This document shows positions 18,971 to 28,255 of a stretch of 64,000 bases of DNA, piece after piece. Origin of the DNA: Phycisphaerales bacterium. GTDB taxonomy: Bacteria > Planctomycetota > Phycisphaerae > Phycisphaerales > UBA1924. How positions within the stretch are numbered: the stretch's first letter is position 1; every line of letters begins with the position of its first letter. The position numbers were made by a program, and so were the translations under genes. Where the stretch lies: contig JARGPA010000016.1 of NCBI GenBank assembly GCA_029213305.1, forward strand, positions 1-64,000, read 5' to 3'. The notes below the pieces were generated by a model. The model was not told the DNA's origin. It saw only the letters and a program-made list of their open reading frames with translations, and did not search any database.

Positions 18971-19270
18971 ATGAAGACAACTCGATTTATTACCACTCTC
19001 TGTTATACATCCATTGTTTTGATTCTCGTAGGCTGTGAATCTACACCCAATCGGCATGAGACTCTACCTTTGTCTATTGGACAAGATGTTGAAGTGAACT
19101 ATGCACTTGATGTTGAGACTCGAAAATACATCACTGGAAAGTTCGTCTCGATGAACGACAAATGGATCACTATTTTAAAACCTGCTACTCCAGGATCGAA
19201 CGATCGAAGAGAAAAGCATTTCTCAATCAATCTTGATCGAGTTTACATGATACAAGTTTCTCAAGAGTAG
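18971..19270 (+). CDS. Small predicted lipoprotein, unknown function
   Basis: A 99-residue protein with the signal and lipobox LILVGC, followed by a short beta-rich domain containing GKFVSMNDKWITILKP. It starts 21 bases after the ABC ATPase and is likely in the same transcript. The convergent GH31 gene ends 3 bases beyond its stop. No family was recognised. The small beta-domain with alternating hydrophobic residues could be SH3-like, but this is only a guess. Confidence 0.75.
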   Translation: MKTTRFITTLCYTSIVLILVGCESTPNRHETLPLSIGQDVEVNYALDVETRKYITGKFVSMNDKWITILKPATPGSNDRREKHFSINLDRVYMIQVSQE

Positions 19271-19273
19271 TAA

Positions 19274-21397
19274 TTAGTTTCCTACAACACGAACTTGAAT
19301 CTTACGATCTATCTGCGCCATGTTGCCTGATTGAGAATCGATTTTCACCGTAACCGAGTCTCCATCTCTAACTGCTTTAAAAGTCGAGAGTAGATACTCT
19401 CCTTCCAGATATTCCAACCCATCACCCGCGTCTTCATAGAGTGTGCCTGTTGCTTCACCATTTGCATCGAGATGAACGATGAGCGTGATCTCGTCGCGTT
19501 GATCTGGGCGATCTCCGAAGTATTGCGTTACGGGACATGTGACAATAATTGATCCTGGTCGGATGTACAGATCTGGAAGATCTGAATCCTTTGAATCTCT
19601 TCCGCCGTCGTAGCTTTCGAAATCAAACTTTGCCCATTCAACTCCATTGATTGACTTTGGTAGAACTGAAACACGATCTGATTCAGGACTCACTTTCGCA
19701 GATACTAAAAGATGATCTCCAAGCAAGAACGAATCATCTTCCGATCGTAAAGCGAAATCATTAGGATCAGCAAAGAAGGTCGGCATCGCGATTGGTGCAC
19801 CAGTTGTTGAAGACTCATGGAACAGCGTATAGATATATGGCATCAAGCGATAACGGCGCTCGAGCGCTCTTCGACTTGTCGCTTCTACCTCAGGTGTATA
19901 TGACCAAGGTTCTTTATCGATGTTTCCCTTCGCAGTATGACTCCGAGCGAATGGAAAGAGAGTCCCGAATCCCATCCAACGAGCGTATAACTCGCCGTCG
20001 CCGTTGTATGCGAACCCACCGATGTCAGGCCCTGCAAAGGGCTGCCCTGAGAGACCAAGATTGATTGTCATTGGTATCGACATATCAAGATGTTCCCATG
20101 TCGCGGAGTTATCTCCAGTCCATGTCGCGCCGTATCGTTGCCCCCCAAGATGGTTTGCTCGAGAGAGAACGAATGGTCGTTTATTCGGATTCGCAGCAAC
20201 AACTCCTTCGCGTGTAGCTCGAATCATCTGCATCCCATACACATTGTGGTATCTTGCGTGTGAACCTGTACCTCCAAGCTCAGGATCAGCATGATGAATG
20301 TTGTCCTCGGGCATAGTCTTTGATTCAACATTGAATACCGCAGGTTCGTTCATGTCATTCCAGACGCCGTCGATGTTGTACGCCATGAAATCTTTATAGA
20401 GTCCTGACCACCAGGTTCGGACATCCTTGTTTAAATAATCTGGGAACACACAAACACCAGGCCAGACCTCACCTTTGAATACTGCGCCATCAACGGTGGA
20501 TGTCCACACATTAAGTTCAGTTCCAGAGTCATATACAAAATACCCTTCTTCAGCTTTCACACCTGGATCGATCATCCATACATTTGAAAACCCTACCTTA
20601 TCAAGGTAGTCGTTGAGTTCTGTTGGATCTGGAAACTCTTCAGGATCAAATGTGAACACTCGATACTCATTCATATAATCGATGTCCATCCAGATCACAT
20701 CCGCCGGCAAACTCCTTTTACGAAACTCGTCTGCAACTTCCTTCACTCGTGAATCGGGGTTGTAGGAATATCGGCATTGATGAAAACCGATTGCCCAACG
20801 AGGAGGCATCGCGATCTTGCCTGTCAATTCTGCGAGTTCCTTCATGACATCGGAGGGAGAATCACTTTCAATGATGACAATCGGAAACTGATATCCGACG
20901 CCTCGAAATGTGATCCCGTTTCTCAGATCAATCTCACAACGCTCTGTCGTATCTGCGAGCACACCAAATGCAGACCCATCTTCCCGGACCGCGAGAACCC
21001 AAGGCTGAGATGTATACAAGTTTTGTGCATCAAGACCATATCCGAACGCGTCGTAGTTCCATGTCTCTGTGACAAACCCATTTCTCAGGAGTGGGCCTGC
21101 AACTTGACCAGTTCCGTAGAGACTGGTTGATGATTCGATATTGATCGAAGCGACATAGCGTCCTTCTTCGTTCTGAGTAAATGTTGGAACTAGTGAATAG
21201 TTCTCTGTATCAAATTCGCCACTCGATTCGAGTTGCCTGACCATTGAGATCGATGGTCTGCGATGGAGTCTCGCGTCTTCTGAAGCATCGAATCTATAGA
21301 CCCCATCACGAATGATTTCGGCTGTTTGAGCAAACGAAGCGCTTGCAAATACGGCACTTAAGATTGTCATCACAAGTTGAATACAGCGGATGTTCAT
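19274..21397 (-). CDS. GH31 alpha-glucosidase, secreted
   Basis: Exported GH31 enzyme of about 707 residues with the signal peptide SAVFASASFAQ. The GH31 nucleophile motif DGVWNDMNEPAVF (Asp at about 348) and acid/base region WTGDNSATW (Asp at about 429) are both present, as is GFHQCRYSY. The ATG at 21397 is preferred because GGAGAG lies 7 bases upstream; a reading from 21430 has no such site. It probably releases glucose or xylose from the non-reducing ends of alpha-linked oligosaccharides, complementing the two GH13 enzymes nearby. It is divergent from the amylase gene. Confidence 0.93.
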   Translation of the reverse strand: MNIRCIQLVMTILSAVFASASFAQTAEIIRDGVYRFDASEDARLHRRPSISMVRQLESSGEFDTENYSLVPTFTQNEEGRYVASINIESSTSLYGTGQVAGPLLRNGFVTETWNYDAFGYGLDAQNLYTSQPWVLAVREDGSAFGVLADTTERCEIDLRNGITFRGVGYQFPIVIIESDSPSDVMKELAELTGKIAMPPRWAIGFHQCRYSYNPDSRVKEVADEFRKRSLPADVIWMDIDYMNEYRVFTFDPEEFPDPTELNDYLDKVGFSNVWMIDPGVKAEEGYFVYDSGTELNVWTSTVDGAVFKGEVWPGVCVFPDYLNKDVRTWWSGLYKDFMAYNIDGVWNDMNEPAVFNVESKTMPEDNIHHADPELGGTGSHARYHNVYGMQMIRATREGVVAANPNKRPFVLSRANHLGGQRYGATWTGDNSATWEHLDMSIPMTINLGLSGQPFAGPDIGGFAYNGDGELYARWMGFGTLFPFARSHTAKGNIDKEPWSYTPEVEATSRRALERRYRLMPYIYTLFHESSTTGAPIAMPTFFADPNDFALRSEDDSFLLGDHLLVSAKVSPESDRVSVLPKSINGVEWAKFDFESYDGGRDSKDSDLPDLYIRPGSIIVTCPVTQYFGDRPDQRDEITLIVHLDANGEATGTLYEDAGDGLEYLEGEYLLSTFKAVRDGDSVTVKIDSQSGNMAQIDRKIQVRVVGN

Positions 21398-21484
21398 ACT
21401 ACGACTCTCCGATTTACGAAAGATGGACAAGTTCTTCTAGGACGATACCATAAATTGGACAAAAAATGGCAATTATACATGAAT

Positions 21485-21503
21485 ATCCCACGAAAGTAGG
21501 TTC
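21485..21503. promoter_or_regulatory. Shared motif upstream of the amylase promoter
   Basis: ATCCCACGAAAGTAGGTTC differs by one base from a site at 13789. It abuts the -35 box of the predicted amylase promoter and lies between two divergent glycosidase genes. It may be an operator for alpha-glucan genes; no regulator was identified. Confidence 0.35.
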
Positions 21504-21529
21504 ACAACTCAACGATAATAGGCGATAAT
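21501..21529 (+). promoter_or_regulatory. Sigma-70-like promoter of the dockerin-tagged amylase gene
   Basis: TTCACA (21501-21506) and GATAAT (21524-21529) are separated by exactly 17 bases. They lie about 60 bases upstream of the likely start codon of the amylase gene. Confidence 0.5.
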
Positions 21530-21589
21530 CCGTACAGGAGTACACAGACCTCTCAGAATCACATTTTGCCCTCTCGTAGGACTAATTCA

Positions 21590-24346
21590 ATGAAAACCAG
21601 TATGTTCAGATTGCACCATCTATTTGCCGCGATAGCCGGATCTTGCCTGCTTGTGCCTCAAGCTTCTGCTCAGAATACTCAAAACTACCTTCAGTGGTTT
21701 GAAACCGAATGGGATGACATCGAGCGCCGAGTCCCTGACTTCTTCATCGCAGGTTACAACGCAGTTTGGATCCCACCTGTTTCCAAAGCATCATTCCAAA
21801 GTCCAGGTTACGACCCATTTGATCGGTTTGATCTGGGGCAACCACCTCTGTTGACATTTTCGTCATCTCGTGCAAGAACAACCTACGGCACTGAGTCAAC
21901 TTTCCGTGCAATGATCGACGAACTTCATCAAGCCGGAGGCGAAGTATACATCGATGCAATTTTAAATCACAACAATGGGCGCACCCAATCAGATGCATTC
22001 CTTGCACAAGGGGGTTACCCAGGATTCTGGATTCCAAGAGAAGATCCACCACAAGATAAATCTCCTACTGATGATTGGGGTGATTTCCATAACGGCGTCG
22101 CGAGCGGATATTTTCAATCAGAAAATCCCGGCGGATCTTTGTATCACTTACAGAATGGTGATCTTGTAGCGCTAGTCGATGTTGCTCACGAATCAAACAA
22201 TCAGTTTATTCGTCAGCCAACTGAGGTTGGGAATCCAGATAACATTCCACAAGGGACTATTTGGAATCAACCCAATCCGAGCAATGCGAGGTTCTATCCA
22301 GATCAGACTTTGTCGCCGACAATTTTTACGAACCCAGGCACATCAAATAACCCCGGAGCTCAAGGATTCACTAGATATCCATTCAATATCAACACCCCAC
22401 TCAACGGTGACCCAGTTACAGAGAATGCAACTGGACTCCTGATGAGATGGGCGCAATGGATGGTCGAAGTCCAAGGCGTCGATGGATTCCGACTCGATGC
22501 ACATAAGCACATCCCGACTTGGTTCTGGGATGGATTCTTCGATTCCGCGGTGTACAAAACTCGAACTTCACCCGCAACTGGGAACAAAGTCACGCCGTTT
22601 AGTTTCGGCGAAAACATCACAGGCAACTTCGATGTATTGAATCAGTACATCAGAAGAGATTCGTTCGGAAATCGTGATTCGCTTGATATTCAAGGCGCTG
22701 CACGATTGCGAGACTTGCTCAATGCAGGCGGACTCGGTTCTTGGAGTGATGTCACTTCTAATGCAGATTCCGGGCCGTTAGACGCTGCAGATGATGGAAT
22801 TGTGAACGGATCTCGTGGTATGAACCATGTATTCTCTCATGATAATGGCACTGCAGGAAATGGGTCCTCCGCCCCACCACTCCCAACTGCTCGTCAGCAG
22901 GGTTACCAGATGCATGCATACATGCTCATGCGCCCTGGACGAGCAATCGTTTATCACAACTCACGAGGAGTCCCTCGTAGTGGCGGCTTCCACCCTCGTG
23001 AAGGTTCCCCTTCTGCACTTGGATGGGACCCAATAACTCAATCATTCGACGATACAATTACAACGCTCGTTCAACTCCGAAACCAAATCGGATATGGACA
23101 GTACTTCCCACTCAACGGTAATGTCAGCGATGTCCTCGTCTACGAACGAGCATTCAACGGACAAGCGAACTGTCTCGTCGCAGTCAATGATCGCTTTGAT
23201 TCCGGCGTGCGATCAGTCACTGTTTCAACGCAGTACCCACAGGGAACTCGTTTGCATGAGATGACAGGGAATGCTGCTGATCCTGAGATTGACCCTTCTA
23301 ACAGCATCCCTGAGACAATCGTCGTTGGCGCAGGGGGGACAGTGAATCTTATCGTGCCAAATAATAAAACCGGTAGCGTAGAGCATGGCAAAGGGTATGT
23401 CATCTACAGTGAATCACTACCAAATGCAGATGTCACCTTCATTGGTGAAGATTCCACGATTGATCCAGATCCAACGAGCTTCCCTGACTTCCTTCAACGA
23501 CTCAACAACGCAAGCGTCATCACAAGTGATTCATTTGAAATCCGCGTCCAAACAACCGCGGGTGATGCGCTCGATCCGAACACTGATGACAACGCACTCT
23601 TCGCATTCGATCAGCGCAATACTGATTCGAATGGGAATGGATCTATTGATATCCCAACTACATCTTCAGTAATCGGCGGATACGAAAACTTTGAAACAGT
23701 CAATGCTCCTTTATTCGGTTCAGGAAGTTCATTCGGTCTTTATCGTCAATCAATCGATGCGACCCAAATGAGCGAAGGATACCACTACCTGAGTGTGATC
23801 GTGTTCCGTCATCGCAACGCGGGAACAACACCAATCTTCCGAGAAGTCCGAAAGGTTGTATATATTGATCGACTCGAACCAGAGATTGAACTCGAACAAG
23901 CTGGGATGACATTTGATGTGAATCGTCCGCAGTTTACTGTCAACTTGTTAGATCGGACTGCAAAACAGATCCATATGTTCTTGAATCTAGATGACGGGAT
24001 TGACCCACTCACACTTGTAGGGAGTGCAAACCAAGTAATCCCTTACGATCGATACATCTATAACTACAGCTTTGACAATGTTCTGGAAGAAGGCGAAAAT
24101 ACCGTGACCGTTGTTGCAATCGAGGATTCTGGAAATGCTCGAATCCTCAATGAATCTGTGTTTCTTGATACAGGATTGTGTGCGGCAGATATCAATGGCG
24201 ATGGCGCATTAAACTTCTTCGATGTTTCTGCATTCTTGAGCTCATTCTCAGCAAATGACCCGGCAGCTGACTTCAACGGCGACGGACAGTTTAACTTCTT
24301 CGATGTTTCTGATTTCCTAAGTGAGTTTGCAGCAGGTTGCCCCTAA
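21590..24346 (+). CDS. Secreted GH13 alpha-amylase with C-terminal dockerin-like tag
   Basis: The ATG at 21590, with AGGA upstream, is preferred to a TTG at 21566; the product is about 918 residues. A signal peptide (LLVPQASAQ) precedes a GH13 barrel with DAILNH, GVDGFRLDAHKH (nucleophile Asp about 303), SFGEN (acid/base Glu about 341) and FSHDNGT (His-Asp about 417-418). This is followed by beta-domains and a final 55-residue twin EF-hand tag (DINGDGALNFFD, DFNGDGQFNFFD) ending GCP. The tag is nearly identical to that of the secreted protein ending at 9407. It probably degrades starch or glycogen outside the cell. Confidence 0.94.
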   Translation: MKTSMFRLHHLFAAIAGSCLLVPQASAQNTQNYLQWFETEWDDIERRVPDFFIAGYNAVWIPPVSKASFQSPGYDPFDRFDLGQPPLLTFSSSRARTTYGTESTFRAMIDELHQAGGEVYIDAILNHNNGRTQSDAFLAQGGYPGFWIPREDPPQDKSPTDDWGDFHNGVASGYFQSENPGGSLYHLQNGDLVALVDVAHESNNQFIRQPTEVGNPDNIPQGTIWNQPNPSNARFYPDQTLSPTIFTNPGTSNNPGAQGFTRYPFNINTPLNGDPVTENATGLLMRWAQWMVEVQGVDGFRLDAHKHIPTWFWDGFFDSAVYKTRTSPATGNKVTPFSFGENITGNFDVLNQYIRRDSFGNRDSLDIQGAARLRDLLNAGGLGSWSDVTSNADSGPLDAADDGIVNGSRGMNHVFSHDNGTAGNGSSAPPLPTARQQGYQMHAYMLMRPGRAIVYHNSRGVPRSGGFHPREGSPSALGWDPITQSFDDTITTLVQLRNQIGYGQYFPLNGNVSDVLVYERAFNGQANCLVAVNDRFDSGVRSVTVSTQYPQGTRLHEMTGNAADPEIDPSNSIPETIVVGAGGTVNLIVPNNKTGSVEHGKGYVIYSESLPNADVTFIGEDSTIDPDPTSFPDFLQRLNNASVITSDSFEIRVQTTAGDALDPNTDDNALFAFDQRNTDSNGNGSIDIPTTSSVIGGYENFETVNAPLFGSGSSFGLYRQSIDATQMSEGYHYLSVIVFRHRNAGTTPIFREVRKVVYIDRLEPEIELEQAGMTFDVNRPQFTVNLLDRTAKQIHMFLNLDDGIDPLTLVGSANQVIPYDRYIYNYSFDNVLEEGENTVTVVAIEDSGNARILNESVFLDTGLCAADINGDGALNFFDVSAFLSSFSANDPAADFNGDGQFNFFDVSDFLSEFAAGCP

Positions 24347-24365
24347 TACTCAATGATGATTTCAT

Positions 24366-24396
24366 GAAAAAACACCCCGCGAAGGGGTGTTTTTTA
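24366..24396. terminator. Bidirectional Rho-independent terminator
   Basis: AACACCCC/GGGGTGTT forms an 8-bp stem with the loop GCGAA, flanked by A and T runs on both sides. It lies between the convergent amylase and membrane-protein genes. Confidence 0.93.
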
Positions 24397-24450
24397 ATTT
24401 GATATTGGTATCAGATTACTGTTCGTACTGAACTGTGAAAATGAATGCAC

Positions 24451-25065
24451 TCAATAGATGCCTTCATCGCCGCCTGTAATTTGCTCAGGCTTCGTCTTTA
24501 TCAATCCGAACCAGATTAAGTAGAACAGAGGAATCCCAACTCCTAATCCTATCCCGAGTGTCAATCCAACAATCAACCCAATCTGAGAAGCAGGGTTTTG
24601 TGAAGGGTCCATCCCGGCGGCCATCGGGTTGTTTGGAAAATCCTTCGCCCATTGTTCGTTGAGTGCCGCTTTATTAAACTGATTCAACATACTCCAAATT
24701 GTGATTGGAATAGCAATCATTGCATATGTTAAATGCATTGGACGAGTCACCGGCCTGCGTGTAACTGCAGCAATACCAGAGAAGAGTAACAGAGTGCTCA
24801 AGAGCAAACCTGTGCCGCCGATTATGAAATCGGTCGCTGTTACAGTCATCCCATAAGGGACTGGATCCCCTTCTAATGCAGCTTCCATAAACTTGGGAGC
24901 GAGCGGTGCCATTGCAAGCCCAATCCCGCCGCAAGTTAATCCCAACGAAGCGATAACAATACTGATCACCCCAATGACCTTTGGCCATTTGGGGAGCTGC
25001 TCTAAATCAATCGGATCCCATTGATCGTTCTCGTGTGTCTGTGTTTCTTGTTGATCGTAATCCAT
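24451..25065 (-). CDS. Four-helix membrane protein, unknown function
   Basis: A 204-residue protein with a charged N terminus (about 1-28) and four hydrophobic segments, beginning at VIGVISIVIASLGLTCGGIG, TDFIIGGTGLLLSTLLLFS, LTYAMIAIPITIWSML and IGLIVGLTLGIGLGVGIPL. No family was recognised with confidence. Similar four-helix proteins are common in planctomycetes. The ATG at 25065 is preceded by AAGGGG. It lies 38 bases downstream of pheS on the same strand and may share its transcript. Confidence 0.8.
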   Translation of the reverse strand: MDYDQQETQTHENDQWDPIDLEQLPKWPKVIGVISIVIASLGLTCGGIGLAMAPLAPKFMEAALEGDPVPYGMTVTATDFIIGGTGLLLSTLLLFSGIAAVTRRPVTRPMHLTYAMIAIPITIWSMLNQFNKAALNEQWAKDFPNNPMAAGMDPSQNPASQIGLIVGLTLGIGLGVGIPLFYLIWFGLIKTKPEQITGGDEGIY

Positions 25066-25105
25066 CAAATACCCCTTCCTAGAGAAGAATTATACATTGA
25101 TATTG

Positions 25106-26143
25106 CTAGACCCGTTGTAAGAATCGCACATCATTCTCAAACAGCATTCGAATGTCGGGGATTCCATACTTTCCCATTGCGATTCGTTCAATTCCGAATC
25201 CAAACGCAAACCCTGTCCACTCTTCAGGATCAATCCCACAAGCTGTAAGCACATTAGGATCTACCATTCCGCAACCACCGAGTTCAATCCAGGATGGCTC
25301 AGAACCAGGCTTGAGCGCAATCATCATATCAAACTCTGCACTTGGTTCCGTAAACGGGAAGAAGCTCGGGCGCAATCGCACATCAGCGTCTTCTCCAAAG
25401 TATGCACGAGCAAACTGAAGTAATGTACTCATCAAATCCGACATTGATACATCACGATCGATGTACAAACCCTCGATCTGATGGAACATAAAACTGTGCG
25501 TTGCATCAACAGTGTCCGGGCGATAAACTCGTCCAGGAGATACGATCTTGATAGGCGGCCCCCAACCTTTCGCAGCAGCATCTTCCATCGTGCGGATTTG
25601 GACAGTCGAAGTTTGACTCCGCAACATGCGAGGCGTGTCCACTTTACTCGGATCATCAACATAGAAGTTATCAATCGGATCACGCGCGGGGTGCGCAGCT
25701 GGGATATTGAGTTTTGTAAAGTTGTGATCTTCATCTTCGAGTTCAGGGCCCTGAGCGACTTCAAATCCAAGTCGTGCAAAAATCTCTACTAACTCTCCTC
25801 GAACACGTGTGATGATGTGCTCGCGGCCCAAAGTGTGACTGTCGATAATCCCAGGTTCAGTGAGATCAATACTTGGTCCGGTAGATCCCGCTTGAGCTCC
25901 ACCTTTGAGTGAAGACTGTTTCTCTTTGAATCCAGATTCAAGAGCAGTTTTCACTTCATTGAGTCGTTTACCAACAGCTGCTTTGTCTTCTTTGGAAACA
26001 TCCTTCATCATCGGCATCACGCCGCGAATCTTTCCTTTGGTTCCAATGTACGAGACACGCCACGATTCCAAACTTGGAGCGTCTTCGATTGATGCAAGTT
26101 CAGTGAGTCCTGCCGATTCAATTTCGTTGAGTGCATTAAGCAT
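25106..26143 (-). CDS. pheS: Phenylalanyl-tRNA synthetase alpha subunit
   Basis: Class II aminoacyl-tRNA synthetase subunit of 345 residues that attaches Phe to its tRNA as an alpha2-beta2 enzyme. Visible features are an N-terminal coiled coil (about 1-85), motif 2 (HSFMFHQIEGLYID), FFPFTEPSAEFDM, and motif 3 (GFAFGFGIERIAM). The beta-subunit gene pheT, usually directly downstream, is not present here; the next gene is a membrane protein. It is separated from the ribosomal cluster by a terminator. Confidence 0.97.
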   Translation of the reverse strand: MLNALNEIESAGLTELASIEDAPSLESWRVSYIGTKGKIRGVMPMMKDVSKEDKAAVGKRLNEVKTALESGFKEKQSSLKGGAQAGSTGPSIDLTEPGIIDSHTLGREHIITRVRGELVEIFARLGFEVAQGPELEDEDHNFTKLNIPAAHPARDPIDNFYVDDPSKVDTPRMLRSQTSTVQIRTMEDAAAKGWGPPIKIVSPGRVYRPDTVDATHSFMFHQIEGLYIDRDVSMSDLMSTLLQFARAYFGEDADVRLRPSFFPFTEPSAEFDMMIALKPGSEPSWIELGGCGMVDPNVLTACGIDPEEWTGFAFGFGIERIAMGKYGIPDIRMLFENDVRFLQRV

Positions 26144-26227
26144 AATGAATTATAGTTCCATCTCGCTCTGTCGTATGTTTGAAGTTTACAACTTCTAAAA
26201 AAATTCTCGTTCATATTCTAATAGACA

Positions 26228-26260
26228 CAAAAAACCTCGCCAAGAATCTCGGCGAGGTTT
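26228..26260 (-). terminator. Terminator of the ribosomal protein cluster
   Basis: A 9-bp stem (AACCTCGCC / GGCGAGGTT) with the loop AAGAATCTC is followed by a T6 run on the minus strand, 28 bases after rplQ. Confidence 0.93.
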
Positions 26261-26287
26261 GATATAGTTTTTAAATCTACATGTAGA

Positions 26288-26947
26288 TTACTCGTCAGAG
26301 GAATCTTCATTTGCTTCAGCAGCAGGTGTTTCAGCCTTTGTAGTTTCCTTACGAAGCTTTGCAGCAAACGCAGTTCGCTTGTCCGCTTGGCGACGACGAC
26401 CTGATGGATGTCCACCGATTTCTGGTCCTTCTTCGTTACCTACAAACTGAATCACACACAACTCTGTACCATCACCGAGACGGTGACGACCAAGACGCAC
26501 GATACGGGTGTATCCGCCAGCGCGATCTTCAAAGCGTGGTGCAACATTCTCAAAGATATGGCGCACAAGCTTTGGAGCTTTACGGAGTTCACCGTAACGG
26601 TTGCGTTCGATCGAATCAACATCAGGGATATCGAAGAATCCTTCGACAAACTCGCGTTGTTCTTCAACTGATTCTCGTTGTTGCTCAGTTGCATTCTTTG
26701 CGATGTATGACCACGCGAAAGCGTTGCGGTCACGCCCGAGCATTGAGATCACGCGACGGCGTGCGTGCATATCGCCACGCTTTGCCTTGGTTACGATCTT
26801 CTCAACGAACGGTTGCAAAGCCTTTGCTTTAGGAATCGTTGTTGTAATTTGACCATGCTCAAAGAGGCTTGCAGCCATATTCCGAAGCATCGCTTCGCGG
26901 TGAGCAGTAGTTCTTCCTAACTTAAAGCCGGCTTTCCGATGACGCAT
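26288..26947 (-). CDS. rplQ: Ribosomal protein L17, extended
   Basis: Component of the 50S subunit near the exit tunnel. The N terminus MRHRKAGFKLGRTTAHREAM and the later RFEDRAGGYTRIVRL are diagnostic. At 219 residues it is far longer than the usual 115-130. There is an insertion of about 40 residues (about 75-115, containing FVEGFFDIPDVDSIERNR) and a basic-then-acidic Ala/Glu-rich tail of about 50 residues. GAAGGGAT precedes the start. It is the last gene of the alpha-type cluster and probably transcribed with rpoA. Confidence 0.97.
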   Translation of the reverse strand: MRHRKAGFKLGRTTAHREAMLRNMAASLFEHGQITTTIPKAKALQPFVEKIVTKAKRGDMHARRRVISMLGRDRNAFAWSYIAKNATEQQRESVEEQREFVEGFFDIPDVDSIERNRYGELRKAPKLVRHIFENVAPRFEDRAGGYTRIVRLGRHRLGDGTELCVIQFVGNEEGPEIGGHPSGRRRQADKRTAFAAKLRKETTKAETPAAEANEDSSDE

Positions 26948-27030
26948 GGCTTTATCCCTTCATGTATGATGCTTCACAGCATCAAAGTACTTAAAATCTC
27001 TCCGAGATCGATCAACTGATCGAAATCGGT

Positions 27031-28041
27031 TTAGTGCATTCCACCTGAAGCGTTGTATCCTTCTGGGAGTTCAACACCGAGGTCCAAATCAATATCAAGA
27101 AGCTTTCGCTTCACTTCACGCAATGAGGTTCGTCCGAATGAGCGAAGCTTGAGAAGCTCAGGCTCTGATTTCGTAACGAGTTGTGCAACAGTATCAATCC
27201 GTGCGGATTCCAAACAGTTGGATGCACGAACAGAAAGATCGAGTTGCTCGATAGGCATGTTGAGCTTGCGGATCAACTCTTCGTCGACTCCTGCAGCCGC
27301 TGCAGCATTCTCTGAAACTCGCTCTTCTCCAATATTGAAGTATTGAACGAATGGGTTGAGATGCTTACGCATGATCTTGGCACCTTCAACAAGCGCCATT
27401 TCTGGAGTGACAGTACCGTCAGTCCAGATTTCCATGGTCAGCTTGTCGTAGTTGGTTTTCATACCAACGCGAGTGTCTTCCACATGGTAACGAACACGCT
27501 GAACAGGTGAGTAGATCGCGTCAACTGGGATGACACCGATCTCTTGATCTTCGTTGCGACCGTATTGCTCAGAAGCAGGAACATATCCACGGCCTTTACC
27601 GACATGGATCTCCATCTCGAATGGGATCTCTTCTGTCAGTGTTGCAATGACTAAGTCTTTGTTCACGATTGTAATGTTGGTGTCAGCTTCGATCAGATCA
27701 GCAGTGACTTCACCAGGTCCCTGAGCTGCGAGCTTCATAACACGAGGCTCATCACCTTCGAGTTTTACAATCAAGTTCTTAATGTTGAGAACAATGTCAG
27801 TGGTGTCTTCAAGAACACCTGGGAGACTTGTGAACTCGTGCTCTACGCCTTTGATCTTGATCGCGGTAACCGAAGCACCTTCGAGCGACGAGAGCAAAAT
27901 ACGACGGAGCGAGTTCCCGATTGTTGTACCCATTCCTCGTTCGAATGGTTCAACAGATAACCGACCGAATGTATCGTCGGTAAACTTAGGATCGGGAACA
28001 ACCTTTGATGGTAACTCTAAACCACGCCAGCGGACTCGCAT
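27031..28041 (-). CDS. rpoA: RNA polymerase alpha subunit
   Basis: A 336-residue subunit that nucleates RNA polymerase assembly. The N-terminal domain has SVEPFERGMGTTIGNSLRRILLSSLEGASVTAIKI. The C-terminal domain has SVRASNCLESARIDTVAQLV and LLKLRSFGRTSLREVKRKL, which contact promoter UP elements and activators. Start: AGGAGAATCATC before ATG. A strong hairpin terminator separates it from the upstream rpsK, so it should have its own promoter in the 170-base leader. rpsD, usual between rpsK and rpoA, is absent. Confidence 0.98.
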   Translation of the reverse strand: MRVRWRGLELPSKVVPDPKFTDDTFGRLSVEPFERGMGTTIGNSLRRILLSSLEGASVTAIKIKGVEHEFTSLPGVLEDTTDIVLNIKNLIVKLEGDEPRVMKLAAQGPGEVTADLIEADTNITIVNKDLVIATLTEEIPFEMEIHVGKGRGYVPASEQYGRNEDQEIGVIPVDAIYSPVQRVRYHVEDTRVGMKTNYDKLTMEIWTDGTVTPEMALVEGAKIMRKHLNPFVQYFNIGEERVSENAAAAAGVDEELIRKLNMPIEQLDLSVRASNCLESARIDTVAQLVTKSEPELLKLRSFGRTSLREVKRKLLDIDLDLGVELPEGYNASGGMH

Positions 28042-28213
28042 GATGATTCTCCTAGGCAGGACGATTCTGGAATCGCCGTATGATCTTTACTTTCACCTTT
28101 GATCGATTCACAGATTCATTGCCCTGCCAACAACAATGATCTTTCTATTCGAAAAAGGTACTACTTATTCTTACTGGGTTAGAAGCAAACAAATAGATCT
28201 TCAAACCACTTAC

Positions 28214-28245
28214 GAAAAACACCCCGCACATGAATGTGTGAGGTG
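28214..28245 (-). terminator. Terminator or attenuator between rpsK and rpoA
   Basis: On the minus strand CACCTCACAC and GTGCGGGGTG pair in 9 of 10 positions around the loop ATTCAT, followed by TTTTTCG. It lies 11 bases after rpsK, splitting the classical alpha operon. Confidence 0.75.
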
Positions 28246-28255
28246 CAAATGTTTA

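Noticed and set aside
21566-21589. TTG start for the dockerin-tagged amylase
   Set aside because: The ATG at 21590 follows a Shine-Dalgarno-like AGGA and opens directly at a normal signal peptide.
24366-24396. Possible repeat or attachment site
   Set aside because: It is a simple bidirectional terminator between convergent genes.
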